In this document: piece after piece, positions 1 through 13,924 of the stretch
Layout of the letters: each line of letters opens with the position of its first letter
Numbering within the stretch: position 1 is the first letter of the stretch
From: Monoplex corrugatus
Taxonomy: Eukaryota > Mollusca > Gastropoda > Littorinimorpha > Ranellidae
Direction of reading: 5' to 3'
DNA: 64,000 nucleotides
Assembly: GCA_030674185.1 (NCBI GenBank)
Contig: JAPXFY010000031.1
Coordinates: forward strand, 38,660,032-38,724,031
The notes under the pieces: generated by a model
Databases searched by the model: none
What the model saw: the letters and a program-made list of their open reading frames with translations, nothing else
Told to the model about the DNA's origin: nothing
Program-made: the position numbers and the translations under genes

Positions 1-186
1 GCATAGTCTGCATACTGTTTCTTTGGTGGGATACCCTACCATGAAGGCTGTCATACTTCTTTTTCCAGGGTGTGGATGCTGAGATATTCGTGTCACCATA
101 AGCCACTCATCACCAACATGGCTAGCAGGATCTTTGATGTGCCAGGATCGTTTTAATTCTTTTCCATCACAGGGCAGGCATCTGTA

Positions 187-920
187 GTGTCAATGCATAT
201 GGAAGTTTTCCAGAGTGCAGAGACGCCGTATTCACCTGTCTCACCCGTTCAGCGTTGGCCTCTGCATTCTTTGACACCACCATTCCCCTCCAAATGGCTC
301 TGTGTTGACTTTTGTGGACAACGTTCTCAATATTTAGGCCGCTGATGTTGGTTATGTTCTCGATGTGTGAGATTGGAGGTCTGCCTTTCTTCCTTTTTGC
401 CTTTTGTTTTGCCTTGAAAAATGGTTGCCATGAGGTCCGTGTTCTTGTTACGTGACACATGGCCAGTGTATTTTAGTCTTCTTTTGTTGATGTCTGCTAC
501 TACTTTTCAGGTGGTATCAAGTTCTTCCAGGACACTTTCATTAGTTCTTCAATGTCCATTTGACACGAAGTAGTCTCCGATAAAACCACATCTCTGCTGT
601 CTCTATTCTTTTGCCATAAGCTTTTATTTATGAGAGTCCAGGCTTCGCAGCTATAAACCATGGTTCGCCAGATCAAACATTTTTAGAAGTCTAACTTTCA
701 GGTTATTTGGTATGCCTCTGTCTTTCCAGAAGTTGTTGAGTCGGACCGTTGTTTGCTTTGCTTTCATGTCTTTAGAGCAGGTTCCATTATCAGTTTTTAC
801 AGAACCAAAATATATAAAATCTTTAACATTTTCTAAAGGAACCTTATTAATTGAGATGTCATGACTGTTTTCAGTGTCTTTTCCTTTAATATGAAGCACT
901 TTTGTTTTTGAAACTGAAAC
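187..920 (-). pseudogene. LINE reverse transcriptase C-terminal remnant
   Basis: Reading the minus strand gives two disconnected open pieces, 899-651 and 460-167, with the same order as the region after the RT core in endonuclease-type non-LTR elements. First comes a DFIYFGSVKTDNGT segment (the usual YLGS region), then a degraded stretch where the LLYGCE(A/S)WT-like part should be, then KGRPPISHIENI and a WRGMV tail. Frameshifts separate the pieces, so it is dead. It has no RT catalytic core and is 5' truncated. It belongs to a different subfamily from the (GAT)n-tailed LINE pieces elsewhere in the window. The family call rests on remembered similarity and the clade is not assigned. Confidence 0.7.
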
Positions 921-939
921 TGTTATTCGACTTTAATGC

Positions 940-1120
940 TCTGCCTGCATGTACTACAGTACTGTACACACAAAGAGTTTGAGGCACTAGCTGGACAGCA
1001 CTTACGTAGACCTGGAAAATTGAAAGAACTATTACCCTTTACCTACACGGCAGTACCAGTGCAGGACAAAACCCCTACTCTCCAATTACAAGTCTGACGT
1101 CCTGACCATATTTGGCTAGC
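940..1120 (-). repeat. degenerate tRNA-derived SINE fragment (family F)
   Basis: This stretch looks like an old copy of the repeat seen at 39045-39440: a gtgtacacac-type start, a 'gaggcactagc' block, a 'cctttac' block and a decayed tRNA-like head at the right end. No gene is visible in 920-1175. Confidence 0.35.
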
Positions 1121-1249
1121 GCGTGTCAGTTTAGTATAAATTCAACAACTACTTTTGACGTTGATAAACATCATCTTACGGGGGCCTTAAGCATCTCAAC
1201 ATTGTTTTGTTAATAATATTACTGTTGTCTTGCTTGAACAGCACTCGAG

Positions 1250-1309
1250 TAGAGATTGTTTTTTTTTTCTTCCTGTGTTGATATCTGTATCTGTTGATAT
1301 CTGTGTGTT

Positions 1310-1356
<47 letters not shown>

Positions 1357-1455
1357 CTGACAGGCAGGGAAAGAGAGTTTGTGTTTTTATATGCGAGAGA
1401 GAGAGCGTGTGTGTGTGTGTGTGTGACTTGAGAAAGCAAGTGTGTGTGTGTGTGA
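1250..1455. repeat. compound GT/GA microsatellite
   Basis: Runs of (GT)n, (GA)n and again (GT)n follow a T-run. The peptides open across it (SLSLSL, HTHTHT) are products of the dinucleotide repeats and not genes. Confidence 0.9.
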
Positions 1456-2439
1456 GTTGATCACTATATCAGGGAGGGGACACAGGGCCAGAGTTGATCA
1501 CTATACCAGGAAGGGGACATAGAGTTAATCACTATATCATGAAGGGGACACAGAGTTAATCACTATACCGAGGGGGGGGGGGTGGGCAGAGTTGATCACT
1601 ATACCAGGGAGGGGAGACACAACAGGGCCAGAGTTAATCACTATACCAAGGAGGGGACAGCAACAAGGCCAGAGTTGATCACTACACCAGGGAGGGGGAC
1701 ACACAACAGGGGAAGAGTTGATCACTATAGCAGGGAGAGGACACACAACAGGGCCAAAGTTGATCACTATACCAGGGAGGGGACACAGGGCCAGAGTTGA
1801 TCACTATACCAGGGAGGGGACACAGGGCCAGAGTTGATCACTTATACCAGGGAGGGGACACAGGGCCAAGTTGATCACTATACCAGGGAGGGGACACAGG
1901 GCCAGAGTTGATCACTATACCAGGGAGGGGACACACAGGGGCAGAGTTGATCACTAAACCAGGGAGGGGACACACAACAGGGGCAGAGTTGATCACTATA
2001 CCAGGGAGGGGACACAGGGCCAGAGTTAATTACTGTACCAGGGAGGGGACACACAACAGGGGAAGAGTTGATCACTATACCAGGGAGGGGACACAGGGCC
2101 AAAGTTGATCACTATACCAGGGAGGGGACACAAGGCCAGAGTTGATCACTAACCAGGGAGGGGGACACAGGGCAGAGTTAATCACTGTACCAGGGAGGGG
2201 ACACAGGGCACAAAGTTGATCACTATACCAGGGAGGGGACACAGGGCCAGAGTTGATCACTATACCAGGGAGGGGACACAGGGCCAGAGTTAATCATTGT
2301 ACCAGGGAGGGGACACAGGGGCAGAGTTGATCACATATACCAGGGAGGGAACACACAACAGGGCCAGAGTTGATCATTATACCAAGAGGGGACACAAAGT
2401 AATCACTATACCAAGGGGGGGGGGGCCAGAGTTAATCAC

Positions 2440-5400
2440 TGCACTATACCAGGGAAGGACACAGAGTTTAATCGCTATACCAGGGAGGGACAGAGTGAAT
2501 CACTATACCAGGGAGGGGACACAGAGGTTAATCACTATACCGGGGAGGGGACACAGAGTTAATCACTATACAGGGAGGGACACAGAGTTAATCACTATAC
2601 CAGGGAGGGACACAGGTTATCGCTATACCAGGGAGGGACACAGAGTGAATCACTATACCAGGGAGGGACACAGGGCAGAGTTATCACTATACCAGGGAGG
2701 GGACACAGGAGGTTAATCACTTACCAGGGATGGTCACCGACAGTTAATCACTATACCAGAGGGAGGGACCAGAGTTATCACTATACCAGGGAGGGTCACG
2801 AGTAATCACTATACCAGGGAGGGACACAGAGTGAATCACTATACCAGGGAGGGACACGAGTTAATCACTATACCAAGGGTGACACAGAGTTAATCACTAT
2901 ACCAGGGAGGGACACAGAGTTAATCCTATACCAGGGAGGGACACAGAGTTAATCGCTATACCAGGGAGGGTCACTGAGTTAATCACTATACCAGGGAGGG
3001 ACACAGAGTTAATCGCTATACCAGGGAGGGACACAGAGTAAATCGCTATACCAGGGAGGGACACAGTTAATCACTATACCAGGGAGGGACACGAGTTAAT
3101 CACTATACCAGGGAGGGGACACGAGTGAATCACTATACCAGGGAGGGACACAAGTTAATCACTATACCAGGGAGGGACACAGAGTTAATCACTATACCAG
3201 GGAGGGACACAGAGTTAATCACTAATACCAGGGAGGGACACAGAGTTAATCACTATACCAGGGAGGGTCACAGAGTTAATCACTATACCAGGGAGGGACA
3301 CAGAGTTAATCACTATACCAGGGAGGGGCACAGAGTTAATCACTATACCAGGGAGGGCACAGAGTTAATCACTATACCAGGGAGGGACACAGAGTTAATC
3401 ACTATACCAGGGAGGGGGCACAGAGTAATCACTATACCAGGGAGGGGCACAGAGTTAATCACTATACCAGGGAGGGGACACAGAGTTAATCACTATACCA
3501 GGGAGGGACACAAGTTAATCACTATACCAGGGAGGGACACAGAGTTAATCACTATACCAGGGAGGGACACAGTTAATCACTATACCAGGGAGGGACACAG
3601 AGTTAATCACTATACCAGGGAGGACACAGAGTAATCACTATACAGGGAGGGGACACAGAGTGAATCACTATACAGGGAGGGACACAGAGTTAATCACTAT
3701 ACCAGGGAGGGGACACAGAGTTAATCACTATACCAGGGAGGGGGCACAGACTAAATCACTATACCAGGGAGGGGGCACAGAGTTAATCACTATACCAGGG
3801 AGGGGCACAGAGTTAATCACTATACCAGGGAGGGGACACAGAGTTAATCACTATACCAGGGAGGGGGACACAGAGTTAATCACTATACCAGGGAGGGGGC
3901 ACAGAGTTAATCACTATACCAGGGAGGGGGCACAGAGTTAATCACTATACCAGGGAGGGGACACAGAGTTAATCACTATACCAGGGAGGGGGCACAGACT
4001 AAATCACTATACCAGGGAGGGGGCACAGAGTTAATCACTATTCCAGGGAGGGGACACAGAGTTAATCACTATACCAGGGAGGGGACACACAGTTAATCAC
4101 TATACCAGGGAGGGACACAGAGTTAATCACTATACCAGGGAGGGACACAGTTAATCACTATACCAGGGAGGGACACAGAGTTAATCACTATACCAGGGAG
4201 GGACACAGAGAGAATCACTATATCAGGGAGGGACACAGAGTGAATCACTATATCAGGGAGGGGAACAGAGTTAATCACTATACCAGGGAGGGGCACAGAG
4301 TTAATCACTATACCAGGGAGGGGGCACAGAGTTAATCACTATACCAGGGAGGGGGCACAGACTAAATCACTATACCAGGGAGGGGGCACAGACTGAATCA
4401 CTATAGCAGGGAGGGGGCACAGAGTTAATCACTATACCAGGAAGGGGACACAGAGTTAATCACTATACCAGGGAGGGACACAGAGTTAATCACTATACCA
4501 GGGAGGGACACAGAGTTAATCACTATACCAGGGAGGGACACAGAGTTAATCACTATACCAGGGAGGGACACAGAGTTAATCACTATACCAGGGAGGGCAC
4601 AGAGTTAATCACTATACCCGGGAGGGCACAGAGTTAATCACTATACCAGGGAGGGGCACAGAGTTAATCACTATACCAGGGAGGGGACACAGAGTTAATC
4701 ACTATACCAGGGAGGGGGTACAACCAGAGGCAAGTTAATCACTATACCAGGGAGGGACACAGAGTTAATCACTATACCAGGGAGGGGCACAGAGTTAATC
4801 ACTATACCAGGGAGGGGACACAGAGTTAATCACTATACCAGGGAGGGGCACAGAGTTAATCACTATACCAGGGAGGGGACAGAGTTAATCACTATACCAG
4901 GGAGGGGCACAGAGTTAATCACTATACCAGGGAGGGACACAGAGTTAATCACTATACCAGGGAGGGCACAGAGTTAATCACTATACCAGGGAGGGACACA
5001 GAGTTAATCGCTATATACAGGGAGGGAGCACAGAGTTAATCACTATACCAGGGAGGGACACAGAGTTAATCGCTATACAGGGACGGGACAAGTTAATCAC
5101 TATACCAGGAGTGACACAGAGTTAATCACTATACCAGGGAGTGGACACAGAGTTAATCACTATACCAGGGAGGGACACAGAGTTAATCGCTATACCAGGG
5201 AGGGACACAGAGTTAATCCTATACAGGGAGGGTCACAGAGTTAATCACTATACCAGGGAGGGACACAGAGTTAATCCTATACCAGGGAGGGACACAGAGT
5301 TAATCACTATACCAGGGAGGGACACAGAGTTAATCCTATACCAGGGAGGGACACAGAGTTAATCACTATACCAGGGAGGGACACAGAGTTAATCGCTATA

Positions 5401-6340
5401 CCAGGGAGGGCACAGAGTTAATCACTATACCAGGGAGGGACACAGAGTTAATCACTATACCAGGGAGGGACAGAGTTAATCCATACAGGAGGGACACAGG
5501 TAATCACTATACAGGGAGGGACACAGAGTTAATCACTATACCAGGGAGGGACACAGAGTTAATCACTATACCAGGGAGGGACACAGAGTTAATCACTATA
5601 CCAGGGAGGGGACACAGAGTTAATCCTATACCAGGGAGGGACACAGAGTTAATCGCTTATCACAGGGAGGGACACAGAGTTAATCACTATACCAGGGAGG
5701 GACACAGAGTTAATCACTATACCAGGGAGGGACACAGAGTTAATCACTATACCAGGGAGGGGGCACAGAGTTAATCACTATACCAGGGAGGGACACAGAG
5801 TTAATCACTATACCAGGGAGGGACACAGAGTTAATCACTATACCGGGAGGGACACAGAGTTAATCGCTATACCAGGGAGGGACACAGAGTTAATCACTAT
5901 ACCAGGGAGGGACACAGAGTTAATCACTATACCAGGGAGGGGACACAGAGTTAATCCTATACCAGGAGGGACACAGAGTTAATCACTATACCAGGGAGGG
6001 ACACAGAGTTAATCACTATACCAGGGAGGGGACACAGAGTTAATCACTATACCAGGAGGGGACACAGAGTTAATCACTATACCAGGGAGGGGTACCAGAG
6101 TTAATCGCTATACCAGGGAGGGACACAGAGTTAATCACATACCAGGGAGGGACACCAGAGTTAATCACTTATACCAGGGAGGGGACACAGATGAATCATA
6201 TACCAGGGAGGGGACACCAGAGTTAATCACTTACCAGGGAGGACACAAGAGTTAACACTTTTCCAGGGAGGACACAGAGTTAATCACTATACCAGGGAGG
6301 GACACAGAGTTAATCAACCAGAAGGGCAAGAGTTAAGTTC
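2440..6340. repeat. 30-31-bp unit block of the minisatellite
   Basis: More than 100 units of the form ACACAGAGTTAATCACTATA + CCAGGGAGGG. Differences between units are mainly one-base gains or losses in the G run and dropped single bases, plus rare substitutions (cactata/cgctata). The reading frame breaks constantly, which argues against coding. Confidence 0.95.
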
Positions 6341-6849
6341 CAGGGAGGGACACAGAGATTAATGTTATACCCGGGATGACACAGACAGGGACAAGAGTTA
6401 ATTATACCAGACACAGAGTTACATATGCCAGGGAGTGACACAGAGGCAAATTAACACAAGTATCACAGGGAGGGACACTAAGACAGGGCAGGTTAACAAG
6501 TTTGCCAGGGAGTGACACAGAGTTAAACTTCCAGGGAGGGACAGAGTTAATCAGTATGCCAGGGAGGGACAGAGAGTTAACAAACAGGGAGGGAATACTA
6601 ACAGGGAGGGGACACAGAGTTAACACTTATACCAGGGAGGACGAGAGACAGGGGCACAGAGTTAATCTATACCAGGGAGGGCACAGGACAGGGGGCATAG
6701 AGTTAATCGCTGTACCAGGGAGGGACACAAGTTACCCATGCGGCGAGGTGAAACAGAGTTAGCCGCAATACCAGGGAGGGGACACAGAGTTAATCACCTG
6801 CAGGGAGGGGACATCAATAGGGCCAATTTAACAGGTATGACAGGGACAT

Positions 6850-7900
6850 GACACATAAGGGCAAGAGTTAAACAGGTTTGCCAGGGAGATGACACAGACA
6901 GGGCAAGAATTAACAAGTTTGCCAGGGAGATGACACAGACAGGGCAAGAGTTAACAAGTTTGCCAGGGAGATGACACAGACAGGGCAAGAGTTAAACATG
7001 TTTGCCAGGGAGATGACACAGACAGGGCAAGAGTTAAACATGTTTGCCAGGGAGATGACACAGACAGGGCAAGAGTTAAACAGGTTTGCCAGGGAGATGA
7101 CACAGACAGGGCAAGAGTTAACAAGTTTGCCAGGGAGATGACACAGACAGGGCAAGAGTTAAACATGTTTGCCAGGGAGATGACACAGACAGGGCAAGAG
7201 TTAAACATGTTTGCCAGGGAGATGGACCCACAGACAGGGCAAGAGTTAAACATGATTTGCCAGGGAGATGACACAGACAGGGCAAGAGTTAAACAGTTTG
7301 CCAGGGAGATGACACAGACAGGGCAAGAGTTAACAAGTTTGCCAGGGAGATGACACAGACAGGGCAAGAGTTAACATGTTTGCCAGGGAGATGACACAGA
7401 CAGGGCAAGAGTTAAACATGTTTGCCAGGGAGATGACACAGACAGGGCAAGAGTTAAACATGTTTGCCAGGGAGATGACACAGACAGGGCAAGAGTTAAC
7501 AAATTTGCCAGGGAGATGACACAGACAGGGCAAGAGTTAACAAATTTGCCAGGGAGATGACACAGACAGGGCAAGAGTTAACAATGTTTGCCAGGGAGAT
7601 GACACAGACAGGGCAAGAGTTAAACAAGTTTGCCAGGGAGATGACACAGACAGGGCAAGAGTTAACAGTTTGCCAGGGAGATGACACAGACAGGGCAAGA
7701 GTTAAACATGTTTGCCAGGGAGATGACACAGACAGGGCAAGAGTTAAACAGGTTTGCCAGGGAGATGACACAGTCAGGGCAAGAGTTAAACATGTTTGCC
7801 AGGGAGATGACACAGACAGGGCAAGAGTTAAACAGGTTTGCCAGGGAGATGACACAGACAGGGCAAGAGTTAACAGATTTGCCAAGGAGGGGACACAAAT
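6850..7900. repeat. 41-42-bp unit block, most homogeneous part of the array
   Basis: About 25 near-identical units of GAGATGACACAGACAGGGCA + AGAGTTAAACAGGTTTGCCA. The main variation is after the AAACA (TG/GG/AG) and presence or absence of one A. Homogeneity suggests recent expansion. Confidence 0.93.
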
Positions 7901-10679
7901 AGGGCCACAGTTAACAGGTTTGCCAGGGAGATGACAGAGGCAGAGTTATCAGGTTTGCCAGGGGGGACACAAATAGGGCCACAGTTAACAGTTTGCCAGG
8001 GAGATGACAGAGGGCCGAGAGTTACAGGTTTGTCAGGGAGGGGACACAAATAGGGCCACAGTTAACAGGTTTGCCAGGGAGATGACAGAGAGGCCAGACT
8101 TATCAGGGGGGGGGGGGGGGGGACAGAAATAGGGCCACAGTTAACAGGTTTGTCAGGGAGATAACACGGGCAGGGCGAGAGTTAAGAGGTTTGTTAGGGA
8201 GATAACACGGGCAGGGCGAGAGTTAACAGGTTGTCAGGGAGATGACACAGACGGGCAAGAGTTAACAGGTTTGTCAGGGAGATAACACGGGCAGGGCGAG
8301 AGTTAAGAGGTTTGCAGGGAGATGACACGGGCAGGGCGAGAGTTAACAGTTTGCTGGGAGGGGACACAGACAGGGGCAAGAGTTAACAGGTTTGTCAGGG
8401 AGATGACACAGACAGGGCGAGAGTTAACAGGTTTGTCAGGGAGATAACACAGACAGGGCGAGAATTAAGAGGTTTATCAGGGAGATGACACAGACAGGCG
8501 AGAGTAAACAGGTTTGCCAGGGAGATGACACAGACAGGGCGAGAGTTAACATGTTTACCAGGGAGATGACACAGACAGGGCGAGAGTTAACAGGTTTACC
8601 AGGGAGATGACACAGACAGGGCAAGAGTTAACAGGTTTACCAGGGAGGGAAAACATGCAGTCAGAGTTAACAGGTTTACCAGGGAGGGGACACAGACAGG
8701 GTCAGAGTTAACAGGTTTACCAGGGAGGGGACACAGACAGGGTCAGAGTTAACAGGTTTAGCAGGGAGGGGACACAGACAAGGTCAGAGTTAACAGGTTT
8801 AGCAGGGAGGGGACACAGACGGGTCAGAGTTAACAGGTTTACCAGGGAGGGGACACAGACAGGGCAAGAGTTAACTGGTTTGTCAGGAGATGACACAAAC
8901 AGGGCAAGAGTTAACAGGTTGTCAGGGAGGTGACACAGACAGGGCAGAGTTATCAGGTTTGCCAGGGAGGGGACACAGATAGGGCCACAGTTAACAAGTT
9001 TACCAGGGAGGGGACACAATAGGGCCACAGTTAACAGGTTTACCAGGGAGATGACACATAGGGCAAGAGTTAACAAGTTTGCCAGGGAGGGGACACAGAC
9101 AGGATCAGAGGTAACAGGTTTACCAGGGAGGGGACACAGACAGGGCCACAGTTAACAGGTTTACCAGGAGGGGACACAGACAGGGACACAGTTAACAGGT
9201 TTACCAGGGAGGGGACACAGACAGGGTCACAGTTAACAGGTTTACCAGGGAGGGGACACAGACAGGTCAGAGGTAACAGGTTTACCAGGGAGGGGACACA
9301 GACAGGGCCACAGTTAACAGGTTTACCAGGAAGGGGACACAACAGGGACACAGTTAACAGGTTTACCAGGGAGGGGACACAGACAGGGTCACAGTTAACA
9401 GGTTTACCAGGGAGGGGACACAGACAGGGCACAGTTAACAGGTTTACCAGGGAGGGGACACAGACAGGGCCACAGTTAACAGGTTTACCAGGGAGGGGAC
9501 ACAGACAGGGTCAGAGGTAACACGTTTACCAGGGAGGGGACACAGACAGGGCCACAGTTAACAGGTTTACCAGGGAGGGGACACAGACAGGGACACAGTT
9601 AACAGGTTTACCAGGGAGGGGACACAGACAGGGTCAGAGTTAACAGGATTTACCAGGGAGGGGACACAGACAGGGTCAGAGGTAACACGTTTACCAGGGA
9701 GGGGACACAGACAGGGCCACAGTTAACAGGTTTACCAGGGGGGGCACAGACAGGGCCACAGCTAACAGGTTTACCAGGGAGGGGACACAGGGTCAAGTTA
9801 ACGGTTTACCAGGGAGGGGACACAGACAGGGACATAGTTAACAGGTTTACCAGGAGGGGACACAGACAGGGTCAGAGTTAACAGGTTTACCAGGGAGGGG
9901 ACACAGACAGGGCCACAGTTAACAGGTTTACCAGGGAGGGGACACAGACAGGGCCACAGTTAACAGGTTTACCAGGGAGGGGACACAGACAGGGTCAGAG
10001 GTAACACGTTTACCAGGGAGGGGACACAGACAGGGCACAGTTAACAGGTTTACCATGGAGGGGACACAGACAGGGCCACAGTTAACAGGTTTACCAGGGA
10101 GGGGACACAGACAGGGCCACAGTTAACAGGTTTACCAGGGAGGGGACACAGACAGGGTCAGAGGTAACAGTTTACCAGGGAGGGGACACAGACAGGACTA
10201 CAGTTAACAGGTTTACCAGGGAGGGACACAGACAGGGCCACAGTTAACAGGTTTACCAGGGAGGGGATACAGACAGGGCCACAGTTAACAGGTTTACCAG
10301 GGAGGGGACACAGATAGGGTCAGAGTTAACAGGTTTACCAGAGAGGGGACACAGACAGGGCAAGAGTTAACAGGTTTACCAGGGAGGGGACACAGACAGG
10401 GTCACAGCTAACAGGTTTACCAGGGAGGGGACACAGACAGGGCGAGAGTTAAACAGGTTTACCAGGGAGGGGACACAGACAGGACCACAGTTAACAGGTT
10501 TACCAGGGAGGGGACACAGGGTCAGTTAACAGGTTTACCAGGAGGGGACACAGACAGGGCCACAGTTAACAGGTTTACCAAGGAGGGGACACAGACAGGG
10601 CCACAGTTAACAGGTTTACCAGGGAGGGGACACAGACAGGGTCACAGTTAACAGGTTTACCAGGGAGGGGACACAGACA

Positions 10680-12620
10680 GGGCCACAGTTAAGAGGTTTA
10701 CCTCGGAGGGGACATAGACAGGTCAGAGTTAACAGGTTTACCAGGGAGGGGACACACACAGGGTCACAGTTAACAGGTTTACCAGGGAGGGGACACAGAC
10801 AGGGCCACAGTTAAGAGGTTTACCTGGGAGGGGACACAGACAGGTCAGAGTTAACAGGTTTACAAGGGAGGGGACACAGAAGGGCCACAGTTAACAGGTT
10901 TACCAGGGAGGGGAAACAGACAGGGCAAGAGTTAACAGGTTTACCAGGGAGGGGACACAGACAGGGTCACAGTTAACAGGTTTACAAGGGAGGGGACACA
11001 GAAGGGCCACAGTTAACAGGTTTACCAGGGAGGGGACACAGGGCCACAGTTAACAGGTTTACCGGGAGGGGACACAGACAGGGTCACAGTTAACAGGTTT
11101 ACCAGGGAGGGGACACAGACTGGGTTAGAGTTAACAGGTTTACCAGGGAGGGTACACAGACAGGGCTACAGTTAACAGGTTTACCAGGGAGGGGAGACAG
11201 GGTCAGTTAACAGGTTTACCAGGGAGGGGCACAGACAGGGCCACAATTAAAGGTTTACCAAGGAGGGGACACAGACAGGGCCACAGTTAACAGGTTTACC
11301 AGGGAGGGGACACAGACAGGGTCACAGTTAACAGGTTTACCAGGGAGGGGACTCAGACAGGGCCACAGTTAAGAGGTTTACCTGGGAGGGGACATAGACA
11401 GGTCAGAGTTAACAGGTTTACCAGGGAGGGGACACAGACAGGGTCACAGTTAACAGGTTTACCAGGGAGGGGACACAGACAGGGCCACAGTTAAGAGGTT
11501 TACCTGGGAGGTGACACAGACAGGTCAGAGTTAACAGGTTTACCATGGAGGGGACACAGACAGGGCAACAGTTAACAGGTTTACCAGGGAGGGGACACAG
11601 ACAGGGCAAGAGTTAACAGGTTTACCAGGGAGGGGACACAGACAGGGTCACAGTTAACAGGTTTACAAGGGAGGGGACACAGAAGGGCCACAGTTAACAG
11701 GTTTACCAGTGAAGGGACACAGACAGGACCACAGTTAACAGGTTTACCAGGGAGGGGACACAGACAGGGTCACAGTTTACAGGTTTACCTAGGAGGGGAC
11801 GCAGAAGGGCCACAGTTAACAGGTTTACCAGGGAGGGGACACAGACAGGGCAAGAGTTAACAGGTTTACCAGGGAGGGGACACAGACAGGGTTAGAGTTA
11901 ACAGGTTTACCAGGGAGGGGACACAGACAGGGCCACAGTTAACAGGTTTACCAGGGAGGGGACACATGGTCAGTTAACAGGTTTACCAGGGAGGGGCCAC
12001 AGACAGGGCCACAGTTAAAGGTTTACCAAGGAGGGGACAAAGACAGGGCCACAGTTAACACAGGGTCAGTTAACAGGTTTACCAGGGAGGGGACACAGAC
12101 AGGGCTACAGTTAACAGGTTTACCAAGGAGGGGACACAGACAGGGCCACAGTTAACAGGTTTACCAGGGAGGAGACACAGACAGGGTCACAGTTAACAGG
12201 TTTACCAGGGAGGGGACACAGACAGGGCCTCAGTTAACAGGTTTACCAGGGAGGGGACTCAGACAGGGCCACAGTTAAGAGGTTTACCTGGGAGGGGACA
12301 TAGACAGGTCAGAGTTAACAGGTTTACCAGGGAGGGGACACAGACAGGGTCACAGTTAACAGGTTTACCAGGGAGGGGACACAGACAGGGCCACAGTTAA
12401 GAGGTTTACCTGGGAGGTGACACAGACAGGTCAGAGTTAACAGGTTTACCATGGAGGGGACACAGACAGGGCAACAGTTAACAGGTTTACCAGGGAGGGG
12501 ACACAGACAGGGCAAGAGTTAACAGGTTTACCAGGGAGGGGACACAGACAGGGTCACATTAACAGGTTTACAAGGGAGGGGACACAGAAGGGCCACAGTT
12601 AACAGGTTTACCAGGGAGGG
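10680..12620. repeat. higher-order duplication inside the minisatellite
   Basis: A distinctive run of variant units (TTAAGAGGTTTACCTGGGAG, then GACATAGACAGGTCAGAG) occurs at about 10691, 11371 and 12277. The second and third copies match over about 360 bp, 11340-11700 versus 12246-12605, an offset of 906 bp. The first copy is more diverged. Confidence 0.85.
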
Positions 12621-13194
12621 GACACAGACAGGGGAGAGTTAAACAGGTTTACCAGGGAGGGGACACAGACAGGACCACAGTTAACAGGTTTACCAGGGAG
12701 GGGACACAGGGTCAGTTAACAGGTTTACCAGGGAGGGACACAGACAGGGTCAGAGTTAACAGGTTTACCAGAGAGGAGGACACACAGGGCAACAGTTACA
12801 TTTGCCAGGACGGGAGACAGACAGGGTCAAGCCAACAGATTTACCAGAGAGACGGACAGACAGGGTCAGAGTTAACCAGTTTGCCATGTTGGGGAGACAG
12901 ACAGGGTCAGAGTTTGCAGATTTACCAGAAAAGACAGACAGGGTCAGAGTAGACAGGGTCAGAGTTGGAAGATTTACCAGAGAAGACGGACAGAAAGTTC
13001 CAGAGTTAAGCAGTTTGCCAGGCAGGAATGACAGACACGGTCAGAGTTGGCAGATTTACCAGAGAAGACGGACAGACATGGTCAGAGTTAAGCAGTTTGC
13101 CAGGCAGGAGGCACAGACGGGACCAGCAACACAGCCAGCCGTTTGGCTCTACAAAGATCTCAACAGGAGTCCGAAACATCGCCTTCAGGACAAA

Positions 13195-13490
13195 CAAATA
13201 CAGTGTGTGGCCTAGTGGATAAAGCACTCACCCAGGATGCCAGAAACTCGGGTTCAATCCGGGCATTTTCCCTATTTCTCCTCCCCTCCAAACATGAATG
13301 CTGCCCTGTCAGATGAGATAAACTTAAACCCAAGTCCCATTTGCAGCATGACACGCAACGCACGTTAAAGATTCCAAAGCAAAAAAAAAAACAAAAAAAA
13401 CAAAAATGTCCCCTGGCCAAACTCTGTAGAAAAGTCAACTGTCATGGGTAAACAAAAATACATTCACAAACAGGAGAACAGAAAGAAAAG
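13195..13490 (+). repeat. tRNA-derived SINE with A and B boxes
   Basis: The head contains a pol III A-box-like TGGCCTAGTGG at 13208-13218 and a B-box-like GGGTTCAATCC about 34 bp later. The body has GCACGTTAAAGAT and a CCTGGCCAAACTCTGTAGAA block, which I recall as typical of gastropod SINEs. An A-rich stretch lies near 13380-13405. It is not an intact tRNA gene because the acceptor stem does not close. Confidence 0.75.
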
Positions 13491-13554
13491 GTGACGCTGG
13501 ACTATGGCGAAGTGCTTTTCTCCAGGGTGAAGCAGTGCACAGAAAACGTTTTTT

Positions 13555-13604
13555 GTCACACACATACACGCGCGCGCGTACGCACACACACACACATACA
13601 CACA

Positions 13605-13649
<45 letters not shown>

Positions 13650-13735
13650 GCACGCACGCACACACACACACACACACCACACACACCACACACACACACA
13701 CACACACAACGCATGCACACTCAAATACAATTCAG
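13555..13735. repeat. (CA)n microsatellite
   Basis: Long interrupted CA tract with CGCACG variants. Open frames in both directions are dinucleotide artefacts. Confidence 0.95.
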
Positions 13736-13789
13736 TCTGCCAATTCTGAGTAAGAAATCTTCTTTCATATTATTGTTATTATGGTATTG

Positions 13790-13822
13790 TTATGATGATG
13801 ATGATGATGATGATGATGATAC
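13790..13822. repeat. (ATG)n/(GAT)n microsatellite
   Basis: About ten GAT trinucleotides. Confidence 0.9.
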
Positions 13823-13924
13823 AGTGCTGTGGTGTGGTACAATTTCAGAGAACCAACAACTTTGACTATGATGACCAAGCAAGCGGGAGAGCTCCTGTTA
13901 ATCCTGACGATTGATCCAGTACTT

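Larger units (their letters stand above)
1455..13130. repeat. 11.7-kb minisatellite with drifting unit length
   Basis: A single, almost uninterrupted tandem array. All units share a core like GTTAA(T)CA(C/G)...CCAGGGAGGGGACAC, but length and spacer change along it: about 37 bp with a GGGCCAGAGTTGATCACTAT core at 1.45-2.4 kb, about 30 bp (AGAGTTAATCACTATACCAG) at 2.4-6.3 kb, a ragged transition at 6.3-6.85 kb, about 42 bp with GAGATGACACAGACAGGGC at 6.85-8.6 kb, and about 41 bp with GGTTTACCAGGGAGGGGAC at 8.6-13.1 kb. Open frames across it on both strands are repeats of the unit and carry no gene signature. No transcription unit is supported here. Confidence 0.97.

Noticed and set aside
1582..12515. 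Dozens of open frames (HYTREG, CVISLAN, VPSLVNLL repeats) across the minisatellite
   Set aside because: They occur on both strands and change frame with every one-base indel, and they simply translate the tandem unit.
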